From: Desulfobulbus propionicus
Lineage (GTDB): Bacteria; Desulfobacterota; Desulfobulbia; Desulfobulbales; Desulfobulbaceae
DNA: 64,000 nt
NCBI GenBank assembly: GCA_002748735.1
Contig: PDTC01000011.1
Span: forward strand, 124,001-188,000
Reading direction: 5' to 3'
The notes below the pieces were generated by a model. It saw only the letters and a program-made list of their open reading frames with translations, did no database searches and had not been told where the DNA came from. Of the stretch, positions 8,752-17,761 are shown one piece after another. Each line of letters opens with the position of its first letter. Position 1 is the first letter of the stretch. The translations under genes and the position numbers were made by a program.

Positions 8752-10584
8752 ATGACAGGCAGAGTCGCTTTTCTCCTCCTTCTCTGTACGTTGCCCCTGT
8801 GTCTTTACCTTAACACACTCCATTCCCCCTTTATCTTTGATGATTCCCATGCCATCAGGGATAACCCAAATATCAGGATCTCGGACCTGGCGCCAAGTAC
8901 CCTGGTAAAGGCCGGCTTCTCCGGTGCCTGTCGAGCACGACCGGTGGCAAACATCAGCTTTGCCCTGGATTATCTTGTCAATCAGCGGCTTAATCTCGTT
9001 ACCCTGCATTTGACCAATATCGCCATCCACACCATCAATGGCCTGCTGCTCTTTTCCTTTATCCTGCTCACCTTCAAGACGCCGGTGCTGGTACAACGTT
9101 ATGCAGACAAGGCCTGGTGGACCGCCGCTCTTGCCGCGCTCACCTGGGTGGTTCATCCACTGCATACCCAGTCTGTCACCTATCTTGTCCAACGCATGAA
9201 CAGCATGGCAGTGCTCTTCTTCCTGCTGGCGTTCATCTGCTATATTCTTGCCCGATTTTCCTCTTCCCCAGGAAAGACATGCATGCTCGTCATCGGTGGC
9301 CTGTTGTCAGCACTGCTCTCCTTCGGCTCCAAGGAGATAAGCGCCACCCTCCCCTGCTGCATCCTCCTGTATGAATGGTTCTTTTTCCAGGACTGCTCGC
9401 TCTCCTGGCTCAGGCGCAAGGCAGGTATTCTCTTTCTCTTGTTCGTCGGTGTGGTTGCACTTTTTGTCTGGAAGTTCGGGGTGAAGTTCACCAAAACCTT
9501 TACAGCCATGTACGCTGCAAGAGACTTTACCCTCGAAGAACGCCTCCTCACCGAACCCAGAGTCGTTCTCTTTTATGTCAGTCTGCTTCTCTGGCCGTTG
9601 CCCTCCCGAATGAACCTGGAACATGATTTTCCCCTGTCCACCAACCTGGTTTCCCCCTGGACAACTCTACCGGCCCTGCTGTTCTGGGGAATGCTGCTAC
9701 TACTGGCCCTTATCCTTACCAAAAGATATCGGTTAGAGGCGTTTACCCTCCTCTGGTTAATGGGCAATCTTGTCATTGAGTCGACGATTATTCCCCTGGA
9801 AATCATCTTCGAACACCGGACCTATCTTCCCTCAATGATGCTGATGCTCCTCCTGGCCGTCCTTGCTGTCCAGAAGGTTCCCAGGCGTACCCTTTTTCCA
9901 GCGGCAGCACTCCTTGTCCTGCTGCTCAGCCTGGCCACCATTGAGCGAAACCATACATGGCGCGACGAACAAACCCTTCTGGAAGACTGTGTCAGTAAAT
10001 CTCCTGAAAAACCCCGGCCAAACTACAACCTGGGCAATGTTTACGGACAGCAGGGAAACGCCGAACTGGCCATCAAGTACTATCGACAGGCCTTGAAGGG
10101 ACTACCAAACTCTTCATCGGTCCATACCAATCTGGGCATCGAGCTGATGCGAATTGGTCATCTGGAGACGGCCATCAAGCACTTTACCATAGCCCTTGAT
10201 CACCATCCTGACTTTGCCATGGCACATTTCCAGCTTGGTATAGCCCTCACCCAGCAGGGACAGTACACCCAGGCAATTGACCATTTTACCCTTTCCAGAC
10301 AAACGCCCTCGCTGGCGGCGCAAAGCACGGCAAAGATCATCGAATCACAGCTTGCCCTCAACCAACCAGCCGAGGCCCTCGCCTTTTTTGACGGCCTGCC
10401 GCCAGACCTGGCCGACTCTCCAGACCTGCTCAACAATGCGGGTGTTGCCTGCCTGATGCTCGACCAAAAAAGCAGAGCAAAAGAGCTTTTTCAGCGCACC
10501 CTGGCCCTTGATCCGGCCAACAGGAACGCACAGTACAACCTGCATCTCCTGAACAAAAAAGAAGTAGTGTCTGAGAAAAAATAA
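8752..10584 (+). CDS. TMTC-like GT-C membrane glycosyltransferase with TPR tail
   Basis: 610 residues. About 400 residues form many transmembrane helices; the first extracytoplasmic loop carries FIFDDSHAIRDNPNI with the acidic pair Asp30-Asp31, as in TMTC/PMT-type GT-C enzymes that use lipid-linked sugars. Conserved features shared with the next gene include RPVANISFALDY, LTNIAIH, VTYLVQRMNS and FEHRTYLPS. The last ~190 residues are tetratricopeptide repeats (NYNLGNVYGQQGNAELAIKYYRQAL and so on). The family attaches sugars to exported proteins; the actual acceptor is unknown. It sits directly behind pilA, so pilin or another surface protein is a reasonable guess. The start ATG at 8752 has no strong ribosome binding site. 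Confidence 0.75.
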   Translation: MTGRVAFLLLLCTLPLCLYLNTLHSPFIFDDSHAIRDNPNIRISDLAPSTLVKAGFSGACRARPVANISFALDYLVNQRLNLVTLHLTNIAIHTINGLLLFSFILLTFKTPVLVQRYADKAWWTAALAALTWVVHPLHTQSVTYLVQRMNSMAVLFFLLAFICYILARFSSSPGKTCMLVIGGLLSALLSFGSKEISATLPCCILLYEWFFFQDCSLSWLRRKAGILFLLFVGVVALFVWKFGVKFTKTFTAMYAARDFTLEERLLTEPRVVLFYVSLLLWPLPSRMNLEHDFPLSTNLVSPWTTLPALLFWGMLLLLALILTKRYRLEAFTLLWLMGNLVIESTIIPLEIIFEHRTYLPSMMLMLLLAVLAVQKVPRRTLFPAAALLVLLLSLATIERNHTWRDEQTLLEDCVSKSPEKPRPNYNLGNVYGQQGNAELAIKYYRQALKGLPNSSSVHTNLGIELMRIGHLETAIKHFTIALDHHPDFAMAHFQLGIALTQQGQYTQAIDHFTLSRQTPSLAAQSTAKIIESQLALNQPAEALAFFDGLPPDLADSPDLLNNAGVACLMLDQKSRAKELFQRTLALDPANRNAQYNLHLLNKKEVVSEKK

Positions 10585-10708
10585 CGTAGTATAAAGAGAG
10601 ATAGTTTCGATTTGACCTGACAAGCACCCTGTCTAAACTGGCAGTTGTCAGATCACGTCGTGATTGATCCACTATCAACCCCCTCAAACCTTGTCACACA
10701 GATCATTC

Positions 10709-12250
10709 ATGCCATTCACCTCGCTTCAACGGTTTGCAACAGGGAACATAGCTTTTCACCTCCTTTTCTCCCTGTTCCTGTGTAGCCTTGTCCTGGCACT
10801 CTACTCGCAGACACTTCGCGCCCCCTTCTATCTCGATGATATCGCCTGTATCCAGTACAATCAACAACTGCAAATCAAGACACTCTCTCTGGATGCCCTC
10901 CGTGAAGCAGCCTTTGCCCCTCCTGTCAAATCACGGCCAATAGCCAACATCAGCTTTGCCCTGGATTATTATTTTCAGCAACAACTCAACCCAGTCTCTC
11001 TCCATCTGACAAATATTGTCATTCATCTTCTTAACGGTATTTTCCTCTACGCATTTATTGTGCTGACCCTGACAAGGACGCCGGTACTCAAAGCCGACTA
11101 TGCCAGGAACGCTCACCTCACTGCTGCAATAACAGCAGTGCTCTGGGCGATAAACCCCCTGCAGATCCAATCCGTCACGTACATCGTACAGCGCATGAAC
11201 AGTCTGGCAACCCTGTTTTATCTGCTGGCCTTCATCGCGTACATCCTGGCCCGGACATCGACCCGCCCCGGTAAACGATATGCACTCTCCGGCCTCTGCC
11301 TCCTTGCCGCGATTCTTGCCTTTGGCAGCAAAGAAAACAGCATCACCCTGCCGCTGTTTATCCTGCTTTATGATCTTTTTTTCTTTCAGCATCTCACCCT
11401 GGCATGTCTTAAAAAGAACATGCCGCTCATTGTTTGCCTGTTGCTCTTTGCGGCAGGAGTCTGCTTCTGGAAATTCGGTGTTCACCTCAGCGATACATTC
11501 AGGGCCATGTATGCGCCACGTGACTTCACCCTTGCAGAGCGCCTGCTTACCCAGCCTCGGATTATCCTCTTCTACCTGTCACTGTTTTTCTACCCACACC
11601 CGAACCGGCTCAATCTGGAGCATGACCCAGAGATCTCCACGGCCATCCTTGAACCGTTTTCTACCCTGCCGGCGCTGCTGCTCCTGCTCCTGGCAACGAT
11701 TCTGCCGCTCCTGCTCTTTGCCAGACACCGCTTACTTTGCTTTGCCCTCCTCTGGCTCCTCGGTAATCTCGCTCTTGAATCAAGCATCATTCCCTTGGAG
11801 ATGATCTTTGAGCACCGCATGTATCTGCCCTCCATGGCACTGGCGCTGCTCACAGCGCTCTTGCTGGTTCGCTCCCTCTCGTCACGAACATTGCTGCCAG
11901 TCGCAGTAGTCCTGACGCTTCTCCTGTCGTGGGGAACCTACGAACGCAACAGCCTGTGGACAAACAAACTTGCATTCCTGTTGGACTGCGTAAAAAAATC
12001 TCCGGCCAAGGCCAGACCGCATGTTGAACTGGGAGAAGCATTACTCTTCGAAAAAAAATACCAGGAAGCAGTCCTGGTTCTTGAAAAAGGTGTCGCCCTC
12101 AATCCCTCCAGCGTCGAGGCCATCAACAGCCTGGGTGTCGCCCATGCACGTACCGGCAACCGAGCCAAGGCCCTGGCAATGTTCACTGAAGCTCTTCGAC
12201 GTGACCCGTCCTTTACGGCAGCAAAGAATAATCTCGAAAAAATTAAATAA
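10709..12250 (+). CDS. Second TMTC-like GT-C glycosyltransferase with short TPR tail
   Basis: 513 residues from ATG 10709; a TTG at 10664 would add 15 residues with no better ribosome binding site. It is a paralogue of the preceding gene: FYLDDIACIQYN (Asp43-Asp44), SRPIANISFALDY, LTNIVIHLLNG, VTYIVQRMNS, FGSKENS, LNLEHDPEIS and FEHRMYLPS recur. The TPR part is reduced to about two or three repeats (VELGEALLFEKKYQEAVLVL, NSLGVAHARTGNRAKALAMF). The pair presumably arose by duplication and could act on different acceptors or transfer different sugars. It is separated from the VKOR-DsbA gene by only 10 bp, so co-transcription is likely. Confidence 0.75.
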   Translation: MPFTSLQRFATGNIAFHLLFSLFLCSLVLALYSQTLRAPFYLDDIACIQYNQQLQIKTLSLDALREAAFAPPVKSRPIANISFALDYYFQQQLNPVSLHLTNIVIHLLNGIFLYAFIVLTLTRTPVLKADYARNAHLTAAITAVLWAINPLQIQSVTYIVQRMNSLATLFYLLAFIAYILARTSTRPGKRYALSGLCLLAAILAFGSKENSITLPLFILLYDLFFFQHLTLACLKKNMPLIVCLLLFAAGVCFWKFGVHLSDTFRAMYAPRDFTLAERLLTQPRIILFYLSLFFYPHPNRLNLEHDPEISTAILEPFSTLPALLLLLLATILPLLLFARHRLLCFALLWLLGNLALESSIIPLEMIFEHRMYLPSMALALLTALLLVRSLSSRTLLPVAVVLTLLLSWGTYERNSLWTNKLAFLLDCVKKSPAKARPHVELGEALLFEKKYQEAVLVLEKGVALNPSSVEAINSLGVAHARTGNRAKALAMFTEALRRDPSFTAAKNNLEKIK

Positions 12251-12260
12251 TCAGCGTTCA

Positions 12261-13409
12261 ATGACAAGAAACAAAAAAAATCTCCCTTACCCCTTCTTTT
12301 ACCTGGTATCTCTGGCCCTGATAATAGCTGGTCTCATCAATGCCGGTTATCTCCTCTTTGCCCATTATAAAAATTATACGGATATCTCGTACAGCAGCTT
12401 CTGTGCGATCACCACCGCCCTGAACTGCGATACCGTTGCGCAGAGTCGTTTTTCGATACTCCTCAACCTGCCCATAGCCCTCTGGGGCCTGCTGGCATAT
12501 ATTTTTCTACTCGCCTTCTTTGTTTTCAATCTGCACTACAGGTCCTTTGAATATACAAAGTGGAAAGTTGTTTTTGGGGTAAACGTGGTCTTTGTCTGCT
12601 CCTCTGTCTATTTCGCGTCGATAGCATATTTCAAAATCCACGCCTTTTGCCCCTTATGTCTGGTAAACTACGCGATAACCCTGTTTCTCTTGTACACCTC
12701 CTGGCTGACCCTCAAGCGCTTTACAAAAACAACAGCACCCCGCAGCAGCCGTACATGGCGAAACGCTGTTTTTTTCCCTTTTCTCCTTGTGTTGGCGACG
12801 CTGACCATTGCCACATGGCTCTGGCTTCCCCGGTACTGGCAGTACGACCAGCCAGGTATCACCTCTGAACTGCAGAGCGGCAGAGACGAAGATGGTCACT
12901 ACTGGATCGGAGCGGAACATCCACAACTGATTATCGAAGAGTACACCGATTATCAATGTGCCGCCTGTCGCAGGAATTACTGGCTGCTCCGAAAAATCAT
13001 CGCTGAGCATCCACAAAAGATCAGGCTGGTCCATCGCCATTACCCCCTTGATCAGGAGTTCAACAAGGTTATCGTCAGTCAGCCGCACCATACAGGTTCC
13101 GGCAGAATGTCGCTGGCTGCCCTGGCCGCCGGAGAACAAGGAAAATTCTGGGAGATGAATGACGCCCTGTACAGGGCCATGCAGGCAGGTGTCGACAGTA
13201 TTGACGTTGTCGAGCTGGCTGAACAACTGGGCATCGACACAACGACCTTCAAGCAGACCATCTTTACACCGCTTCTCGTGCGGCAGCTGCAAGCAGATAT
13301 CAACGAAGGGCTACAACACAGCATAACGGCAACACCGACCTATGTCATCGATGGCAAGGTCTACACCGGCAGTCTGCCGCCTGAAACGTTGAAAGGAGTT
13401 ATCAAGTGA
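12261..13409 (+). CDS. VKOR-DsbA fusion, periplasmic disulfide bond formation
   Basis: 382 residues from ATG 12261. The N-terminal half is a four- to five-helix VKOR domain with all four redox cysteines: the loop pair Cys48 and Cys56 (SFCAITTALNC) and the quinone-side CPLC (Cys130/133). After a further helix (~170-190) comes a DsbA/thioredoxin-like domain with CAAC (Cys233/236) and a cis-proline TATPTYVIDG. Such fusions oxidise exported proteins and pass electrons to quinones, replacing DsbA plus DsbB. The stop overlaps the GTG start of the next gene (GTGA), so the two are translationally coupled. The nearby pilin has a cysteine pair that could be a client. Confidence 0.9.
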   Translation: MTRNKKNLPYPFFYLVSLALIIAGLINAGYLLFAHYKNYTDISYSSFCAITTALNCDTVAQSRFSILLNLPIALWGLLAYIFLLAFFVFNLHYRSFEYTKWKVVFGVNVVFVCSSVYFASIAYFKIHAFCPLCLVNYAITLFLLYTSWLTLKRFTKTTAPRSSRTWRNAVFFPFLLVLATLTIATWLWLPRYWQYDQPGITSELQSGRDEDGHYWIGAEHPQLIIEEYTDYQCAACRRNYWLLRKIIAEHPQKIRLVHRHYPLDQEFNKVIVSQPHHTGSGRMSLAALAAGEQGKFWEMNDALYRAMQAGVDSIDVVELAEQLGIDTTTFKQTIFTPLLVRQLQADINEGLQHSITATPTYVIDGKVYTGSLPPETLKGVIK

Positions 13410-15142
13410 GAAAGGGCACCGCAGACAGCCTCATCCGCGGTTTTCTCTGGACGGCTCTCGGAGCCCAGGTCCTTGCCATTGCTGTTCTTGCCTGGGTTCC
13501 CCCGGTCAGTCGTGATGCCCTGACCCACCATCTCTTTGTGCCCCGGCTATACCTGGAGCAGGGCGGCATCCACGAGATTCCTGCCATTGCCTTTTCCTAC
13601 TACCCCATGAATCTCGACCTGCTCTACCTGCTGCCGCTCTACCTGGGCAACGATATCCTCGCAAAATATATCCACTTTTTCTTTGCCCTGCTCACCTGTC
13701 TCCTCATCTACAGGCATCTGCACGACAGGGTCGGTACAAACATTGCGCTACTCGGCTGTGTGACCTTCCTCTCCACCCCGATCATCACCAAATTATCGGT
13801 TACAGTCTATGTGGACCTTGGCCTCATTTTCTTTACCACAGCGTCGCTGCTGTGGCTGTTGACCTGGATTGACAACAACTTTCCCCTGCGCCGCCTTGTC
13901 GGGGCGGGCCTTTTCTGCGGGCTCGCCATGGGGACCAAGTATAACGGTCTTGTCGCCTTTGTCCTGCTCACCCTCATGGTCCCTCTTCTCTACCTGCGCT
14001 GCGCCACCACAAAGCCTTCCAGCGGCAGGGCCCTGCTCTTTGCGATGATCTTTGCCCTTGCTGCCCTGACAGCCTCTTCTCCCTGGCTGATCAGAAACTA
14101 CCTCTGGACCAGTAATCCCATCTATCCCCTGCACAACACCAGCATCCAGAAAATTCTTGGTGACCAGCCAGCACACATGCCAAACCTGGAAAAGAAAAAC
14201 CGCCAGCAGCATTCGTCAAAGAGCAATGTCTTTCTCACCAGAAAACGGCTCTGGAACGAGACCTGGTGGCAGACCCTGTTACTCCCCTTACGCTTCTTCT
14301 TCGAGGGCGAGGATGATAATCCCCGTCTCTTTGACGGCAAACTCAATCCGCTACTCCTGCTGCTCCCGGTCCTGCTCCTATTTCTTCCCCCAAAAGATCG
14401 CAAGTTAGCCAGGGAACAGTACATCCTTGCCGCCTTTGCCTTTTTCTTCTTCTTTTACACCTTCTTCCAACAGGTCATGCGGATACGCTACATTTCCCCT
14501 ATATTACCGGCACTGGTCATTCTCGCCATGACCGCTGTCCACAGTCTCGCAACGCGCCTGCAGACCTCCGGGTCCTTTGCCTATCGCCAGCAGTTCAGCC
14601 AACTGGCCCTGATAGTCCCTGCCCTGTTGATCTTCAGCTACAATACAACCTACACCTATGAGCTGTACAAAAAGATCGATCCACTCAGCTATATCACTGG
14701 AAAAACCAGCAGGAACGACTACATAGCCGCACACCGAAGCGAATACCCGGTCGTGCGTTTCATCAACAATACCCTCACACCCCGGGAAAAAGTCCTCTGC
14801 CTCTTTCTGGGTAACAGAGGCTATTATATGGGGTTCACCCCTGTCTTTGATAGGCTGAGGCCGGGCTCCATCCTCTTCAAAGATCTCCAGTCCCCGCTGA
14901 CAGGAGAAGCACTCAGGAAAAACTTGGAGACTCGTGGTATTTTTTCGGTACTGCTCAGAGGCGATCTCACCCAACAGGGGTTTGCTGCCCTTCCTGGCCC
15001 GCAAAAAAAAGCGTTCCACGATTTTTTCGAGCAGTACCTGGAAGAACGCTTTTCCAACGGGGCCTATACCTATTACACCATTCGCCAGACCGCGAAAAAC
15101 ACCACAAGCACCGGTGACAGCCGGCCCCAACCCGACACATAA
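13406..15142 (+). CDS. GT-C family integral membrane glycosyltransferase
   Basis: 578 residues from a GTG start that overlaps the upstream stop; GGAG is nine bases before it. There are around a dozen hydrophobic helices; the first loop holds VSRDALTHHLFVPRLYL with Asp37, the position of the catalytic acid in GT-C enzymes. GLAMGTKYNG and ASSPWLIRNYLWTSNPIYP are typical of dolichyl/undecaprenyl-phosphate-sugar-dependent transferases of the PMT/ArnT kind. The C-terminal ~130 residues are soluble (REKVLCLFLGNRGYYMGF). No TPR is present. Substrate unknown; the context suggests glycosylation of an exported product. Confidence 0.75.
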   Translation: MRKGTADSLIRGFLWTALGAQVLAIAVLAWVPPVSRDALTHHLFVPRLYLEQGGIHEIPAIAFSYYPMNLDLLYLLPLYLGNDILAKYIHFFFALLTCLLIYRHLHDRVGTNIALLGCVTFLSTPIITKLSVTVYVDLGLIFFTTASLLWLLTWIDNNFPLRRLVGAGLFCGLAMGTKYNGLVAFVLLTLMVPLLYLRCATTKPSSGRALLFAMIFALAALTASSPWLIRNYLWTSNPIYPLHNTSIQKILGDQPAHMPNLEKKNRQQHSSKSNVFLTRKRLWNETWWQTLLLPLRFFFEGEDDNPRLFDGKLNPLLLLLPVLLLFLPPKDRKLAREQYILAAFAFFFFFYTFFQQVMRIRYISPILPALVILAMTAVHSLATRLQTSGSFAYRQQFSQLALIVPALLIFSYNTTYTYELYKKIDPLSYITGKTSRNDYIAAHRSEYPVVRFINNTLTPREKVLCLFLGNRGYYMGFTPVFDRLRPGSILFKDLQSPLTGEALRKNLETRGIFSVLLRGDLTQQGFAALPGPQKKAFHDFFEQYLEERFSNGAYTYYTIRQTAKNTTSTGDSRPQPDT

Positions 15143-15220
15143 CACCCTCTACCGGCGCGGAAATCGCAGCACAGGCAAGGACCAGTAAAACAGTCTGAAA
15201 CAACAAGGAAAAAAAGAAAG

Positions 15221-15294
15221 TGGCTGGGGGACAGGGATTCGAACCCCGATAGGCAGAGTCAGAGTCTGCTGTCTTGCCATTAGACCATCCCCCA
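15221..15294 (-). tRNA. tRNA-Gln (anticodon CTG)
   Basis: The 74-base minus-strand sequence folds as a cloverleaf. The acceptor TGGGGGA pairs with TCCCCCA, followed by G and an encoded CCA. The anticodon stem GCAGA/TCTGC encloses the loop CTCTGAC with anticodon CTG, and the T arm contains GGTTCGAATCC. The acceptor starting with T is characteristic of tRNA-Gln. Confidence 0.95.
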
Positions 15295-15401
15295 GTATAC
15301 CCGCGAAGATCGAGCCATGGTAGAAAAAAGGAGGGTCACTGTCAAGAAAAATCGCCATGTGCGAGGAGCTTGCCAAAGAGTTCCCGACACCCGCTACCAC
15401 C

Positions 15402-16205
15402 TTATGTGATCACCAGGCCCGCATAGCCGACCACGCGCGCAGTATCACCGCTGATCTCACCGGAATCGGTATAGCGGACAAGCTCAGCCCCGGTCGCCCC
15501 CAGGGCAATGGCGGCGTCCAGGGTAATGGTCGCGGGGATGACCCCGCACATGGAGATATGGTCGGCATGTACCGTGGCAAACAGGCCGCTGGCATCAAGG
15601 CGCAAGATATATTTAAGGGCAGCTTGATCCTTGTGCTGCGCCTGGGCCCGGGGCTCGTAGTGGGTCATGTCTGTTGAGGCCAGCACCAGCACCTCCCGGT
15701 TGTGACCACGGATGGCCCGGGCAAGTTGACGACCGACCTCATGGCAGCTGCCATAGGTCAGAGAGGACACCACCAGGGGAAGGATCTTTACCTCCGGCCG
15801 CAGCAGCTGGAGAAAGGGGATCTGCACCTCAAGGGAGTGTTCCCGGTGGTGGGCTGTCTCGTCAACGGTCACCAGCGGTGCCCCTGCCAGTACCAGGTCG
15901 GCAAGGCCGGTATCCACCTGAACCTCGCCCAGTGGCGTGCGCCAGGGCTGTATGCCTAGCCCAAGGGTTGCCCCCTGACCGTAATGGTTGGGACCGAGGA
16001 GCATGACTGTCTCGGGAATATCAAGGCCTGCCAGAGTTGCACCGGCAGTCGATCCTGAATACACATAGCCAGCATGGGGGACAATGGCTGCAATGGCCTT
16101 ACGCTTTTTTCCCGGCTGCACTGGCAGAAGCTTTCTGAGGGTGCTGGTGAGGATCTCCGGATCTGCAGGGTAGAATCGATCAGCGACTGCCGGCTGGCGC
16201 ACCAC
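15402..16205 (-). CDS. Memo-family protein (AmmeMemoRadiSam system protein B)
   Basis: 267 residues from GTG 16205, which has AAGGAGG six bases upstream; the frame stays open further upstream but would run into cysS and lacks a site. It has the Memo/extradiol-dioxygenase-like fold with PHAGYVYSG, GPNHYG, HHREHSLEVQIPFL, ASTDMTHY and DHISMCGVIPA, so the conserved His and Cys residues of the family are present. Bacterial Memo genes often accompany AMMECR1 and a radical SAM gene; neither is next to it here. Its biochemical role is unresolved; human Memo1 binds copper or iron. Confidence 0.85.
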   Translation of the reverse strand: MVRQPAVADRFYPADPEILTSTLRKLLPVQPGKKRKAIAAIVPHAGYVYSGSTAGATLAGLDIPETVMLLGPNHYGQGATLGLGIQPWRTPLGEVQVDTGLADLVLAGAPLVTVDETAHHREHSLEVQIPFLQLLRPEVKILPLVVSSLTYGSCHEVGRQLARAIRGHNREVLVLASTDMTHYEPRAQAQHKDQAALKYILRLDASGLFATVHADHISMCGVIPATITLDAAIALGATGAELVRYTDSGEISGDTARVVGYAGLVIT

Positions 16206-16250
16206 GGCACACCTCCTTCCATCCTTAAAAAAACGTTCAAGCCATCTCCT

Positions 16251-16260
16251 GGGGGGGGGG
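16251..16260. repeat. Homopolymer of ten G (C on the minus strand)
   Basis: Ten consecutive G fill 16251-16260, directly behind the cysS stop codon (16261-16263 on the minus strand) and 45 bases before the Memo start. Runs this long are prone to slippage and to sequencing error; here it lies outside both reading frames. Confidence 0.95.
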
Positions 16261-17727
16261 CTAGCGGGCCACCTCCCAGGTGGTGCCCCCGGGGCCATCC
16301 TTGAGGACGATATTCATGGCAAGCAGCCTGTCACGAACAGCATCGCTGGCTGCCCAGTCTTTTCGGGCACGGGCAGCAGCACGCTCGTCGATGAGGGCGA
16401 GGATCTCGCCCTCATCGATACCGGCCTCGGCAAGCATTGCCTCGCGCCTCGCAGTTATCACCTGTTCGGGGTCTTGCTGAAGAATGCCCAACACAGCGCC
16501 CAGCTCAACAAAGAGTACTGCGGTTTTCCGCAGGAGCTGCAGATCCTCCTCGACTGCTTGCCCATTCAAGGCCTGCAGCTGTTTGTTCATCACCTTGAGG
16601 GCATTGAACAGATGCCCTATGGCCTGTGCGGTGTTGAAGTCGTTATTCATGGCCTGCTCGAAACGGTCGCGCACCGCCTCAAGCGCGGTCCGGTCCTTCA
16701 CGGATATCCGAAAAACAGGCTGATCATCGCCTGCTGGCTGCAGCTGCTGCACCGCGGCCAGGCATTCGTACATACGGACAAGACCGGTCAAGGCATCCTG
16801 AAGAGCCGCCGGCGTGAAGTCAAGCGGATTGCGGTACTGCGTGGAAAAGATAAACAGGCGCAGCACCTCGGGTTCGTGCGCAGCCAATACCTCGCGGATG
16901 GTACGGAAGTTCCCCAGGGATTTCGACATCTTCTCGTCAGCGATGGTGACAAAACCATGATGCATCCAGTAACGGGCAAAGGCTGCACCGCTAACCCCAC
17001 AGCTTTGGGCAATCTCATTCTCATGGTGAGGAAAGATCAGGTCCTTGCCGCCGCCATGGATATCAAAGGTTGTCCCTAGGTAGCGCCTGCTCATGGCCGA
17101 GCACTCGATATGCCAGCCGGGCCGCCCTTCTCCCCAGGGACTCGACCATTTGGGCTCACCCGGTTTGGCCGCCTTCCACAAGGTGAAGTCCATGGGGTGC
17201 TCTTTTTTGTGGTTCACCTGGATACGGGCTCCGGCTTGCATGTCCTCGAGGCTGCGGCCGGACAGCCTGCCGTACTCGGGAAAACGGTTCACCCGGAAAT
17301 AGACGTCACCGTCACTGGCATAGGCCAGTCCTTGCTCGACCAGCTCGTCTATCAGTTCAATCATCTCGGCAATATGCTCGGTGGCCCTGGGTTCCAGGTC
17401 CGGTGCGGTGATGTCCAGGGCCTCCATGTCAAGGAAAAACTCATGGATGAAACGCTCGGCAAGCTCCTGGGCATCGATATTCTGCTCCTCGGCCCTCCGG
17501 ATAATTTTATCATCTATATCTGTAAAATTACGCACAAAGGTAACCTTCCAGCCGCGATAGCGCAGGTAGCGGACCACCATATCAAAGACCAGTACAGACC
17601 GAGCATGGCCAATATGGCAGTAATCGTAACTGGTGATACCACAGACGTAGAGCTTGACATGCCCCGGCTCCAGGGTCTGCAGGGCTTCTTTCTTTCTGGT
17701 CAGGGTGTTGTAGATACGGATGGTCAT
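16261..17727 (-). CDS. cysS: Cysteinyl-tRNA synthetase
   Basis: 488 residues, the normal length. It charges tRNA-Cys. The class I signatures are visible: CHIGHARS (HIGH motif, residues 38-41), the zinc ligand Cys29 in YVCG, further zinc-site residues in ECSAMS and HHENEIAQS, and KMSKSLGNF (KMSKS loop). The C-terminal helical anticodon-binding part follows. It is 34 bp downstream of the ampG-like gene and 55 bp upstream of the Memo start, all in one direction. Confidence 0.97.
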   Translation of the reverse strand: MTIRIYNTLTRKKEALQTLEPGHVKLYVCGITSYDYCHIGHARSVLVFDMVVRYLRYRGWKVTFVRNFTDIDDKIIRRAEEQNIDAQELAERFIHEFFLDMEALDITAPDLEPRATEHIAEMIELIDELVEQGLAYASDGDVYFRVNRFPEYGRLSGRSLEDMQAGARIQVNHKKEHPMDFTLWKAAKPGEPKWSSPWGEGRPGWHIECSAMSRRYLGTTFDIHGGGKDLIFPHHENEIAQSCGVSGAAFARYWMHHGFVTIADEKMSKSLGNFRTIREVLAAHEPEVLRLFIFSTQYRNPLDFTPAALQDALTGLVRMYECLAAVQQLQPAGDDQPVFRISVKDRTALEAVRDRFEQAMNNDFNTAQAIGHLFNALKVMNKQLQALNGQAVEEDLQLLRKTAVLFVELGAVLGILQQDPEQVITARREAMLAEAGIDEGEILALIDERAAARARKDWAASDAVRDRLLAMNIVLKDGPGGTTWEVAR

Positions 17728-17761
17728 GGTGTGCCTGATCTGTGCAAAGAGAAAAAGGGAT

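Noticed and set aside
12021-12260. Longer N-terminus for the VKOR-DsbA protein
   Set aside because: It would lie entirely inside the preceding glycosyltransferase gene in another frame, while ATG 12261 begins a normal VKOR N-terminus.
15181-15400. tRNA-Gln as an integration site for a mobile element
   Set aside because: No integrase, direct repeat of the tRNA end or phage gene is seen nearby.
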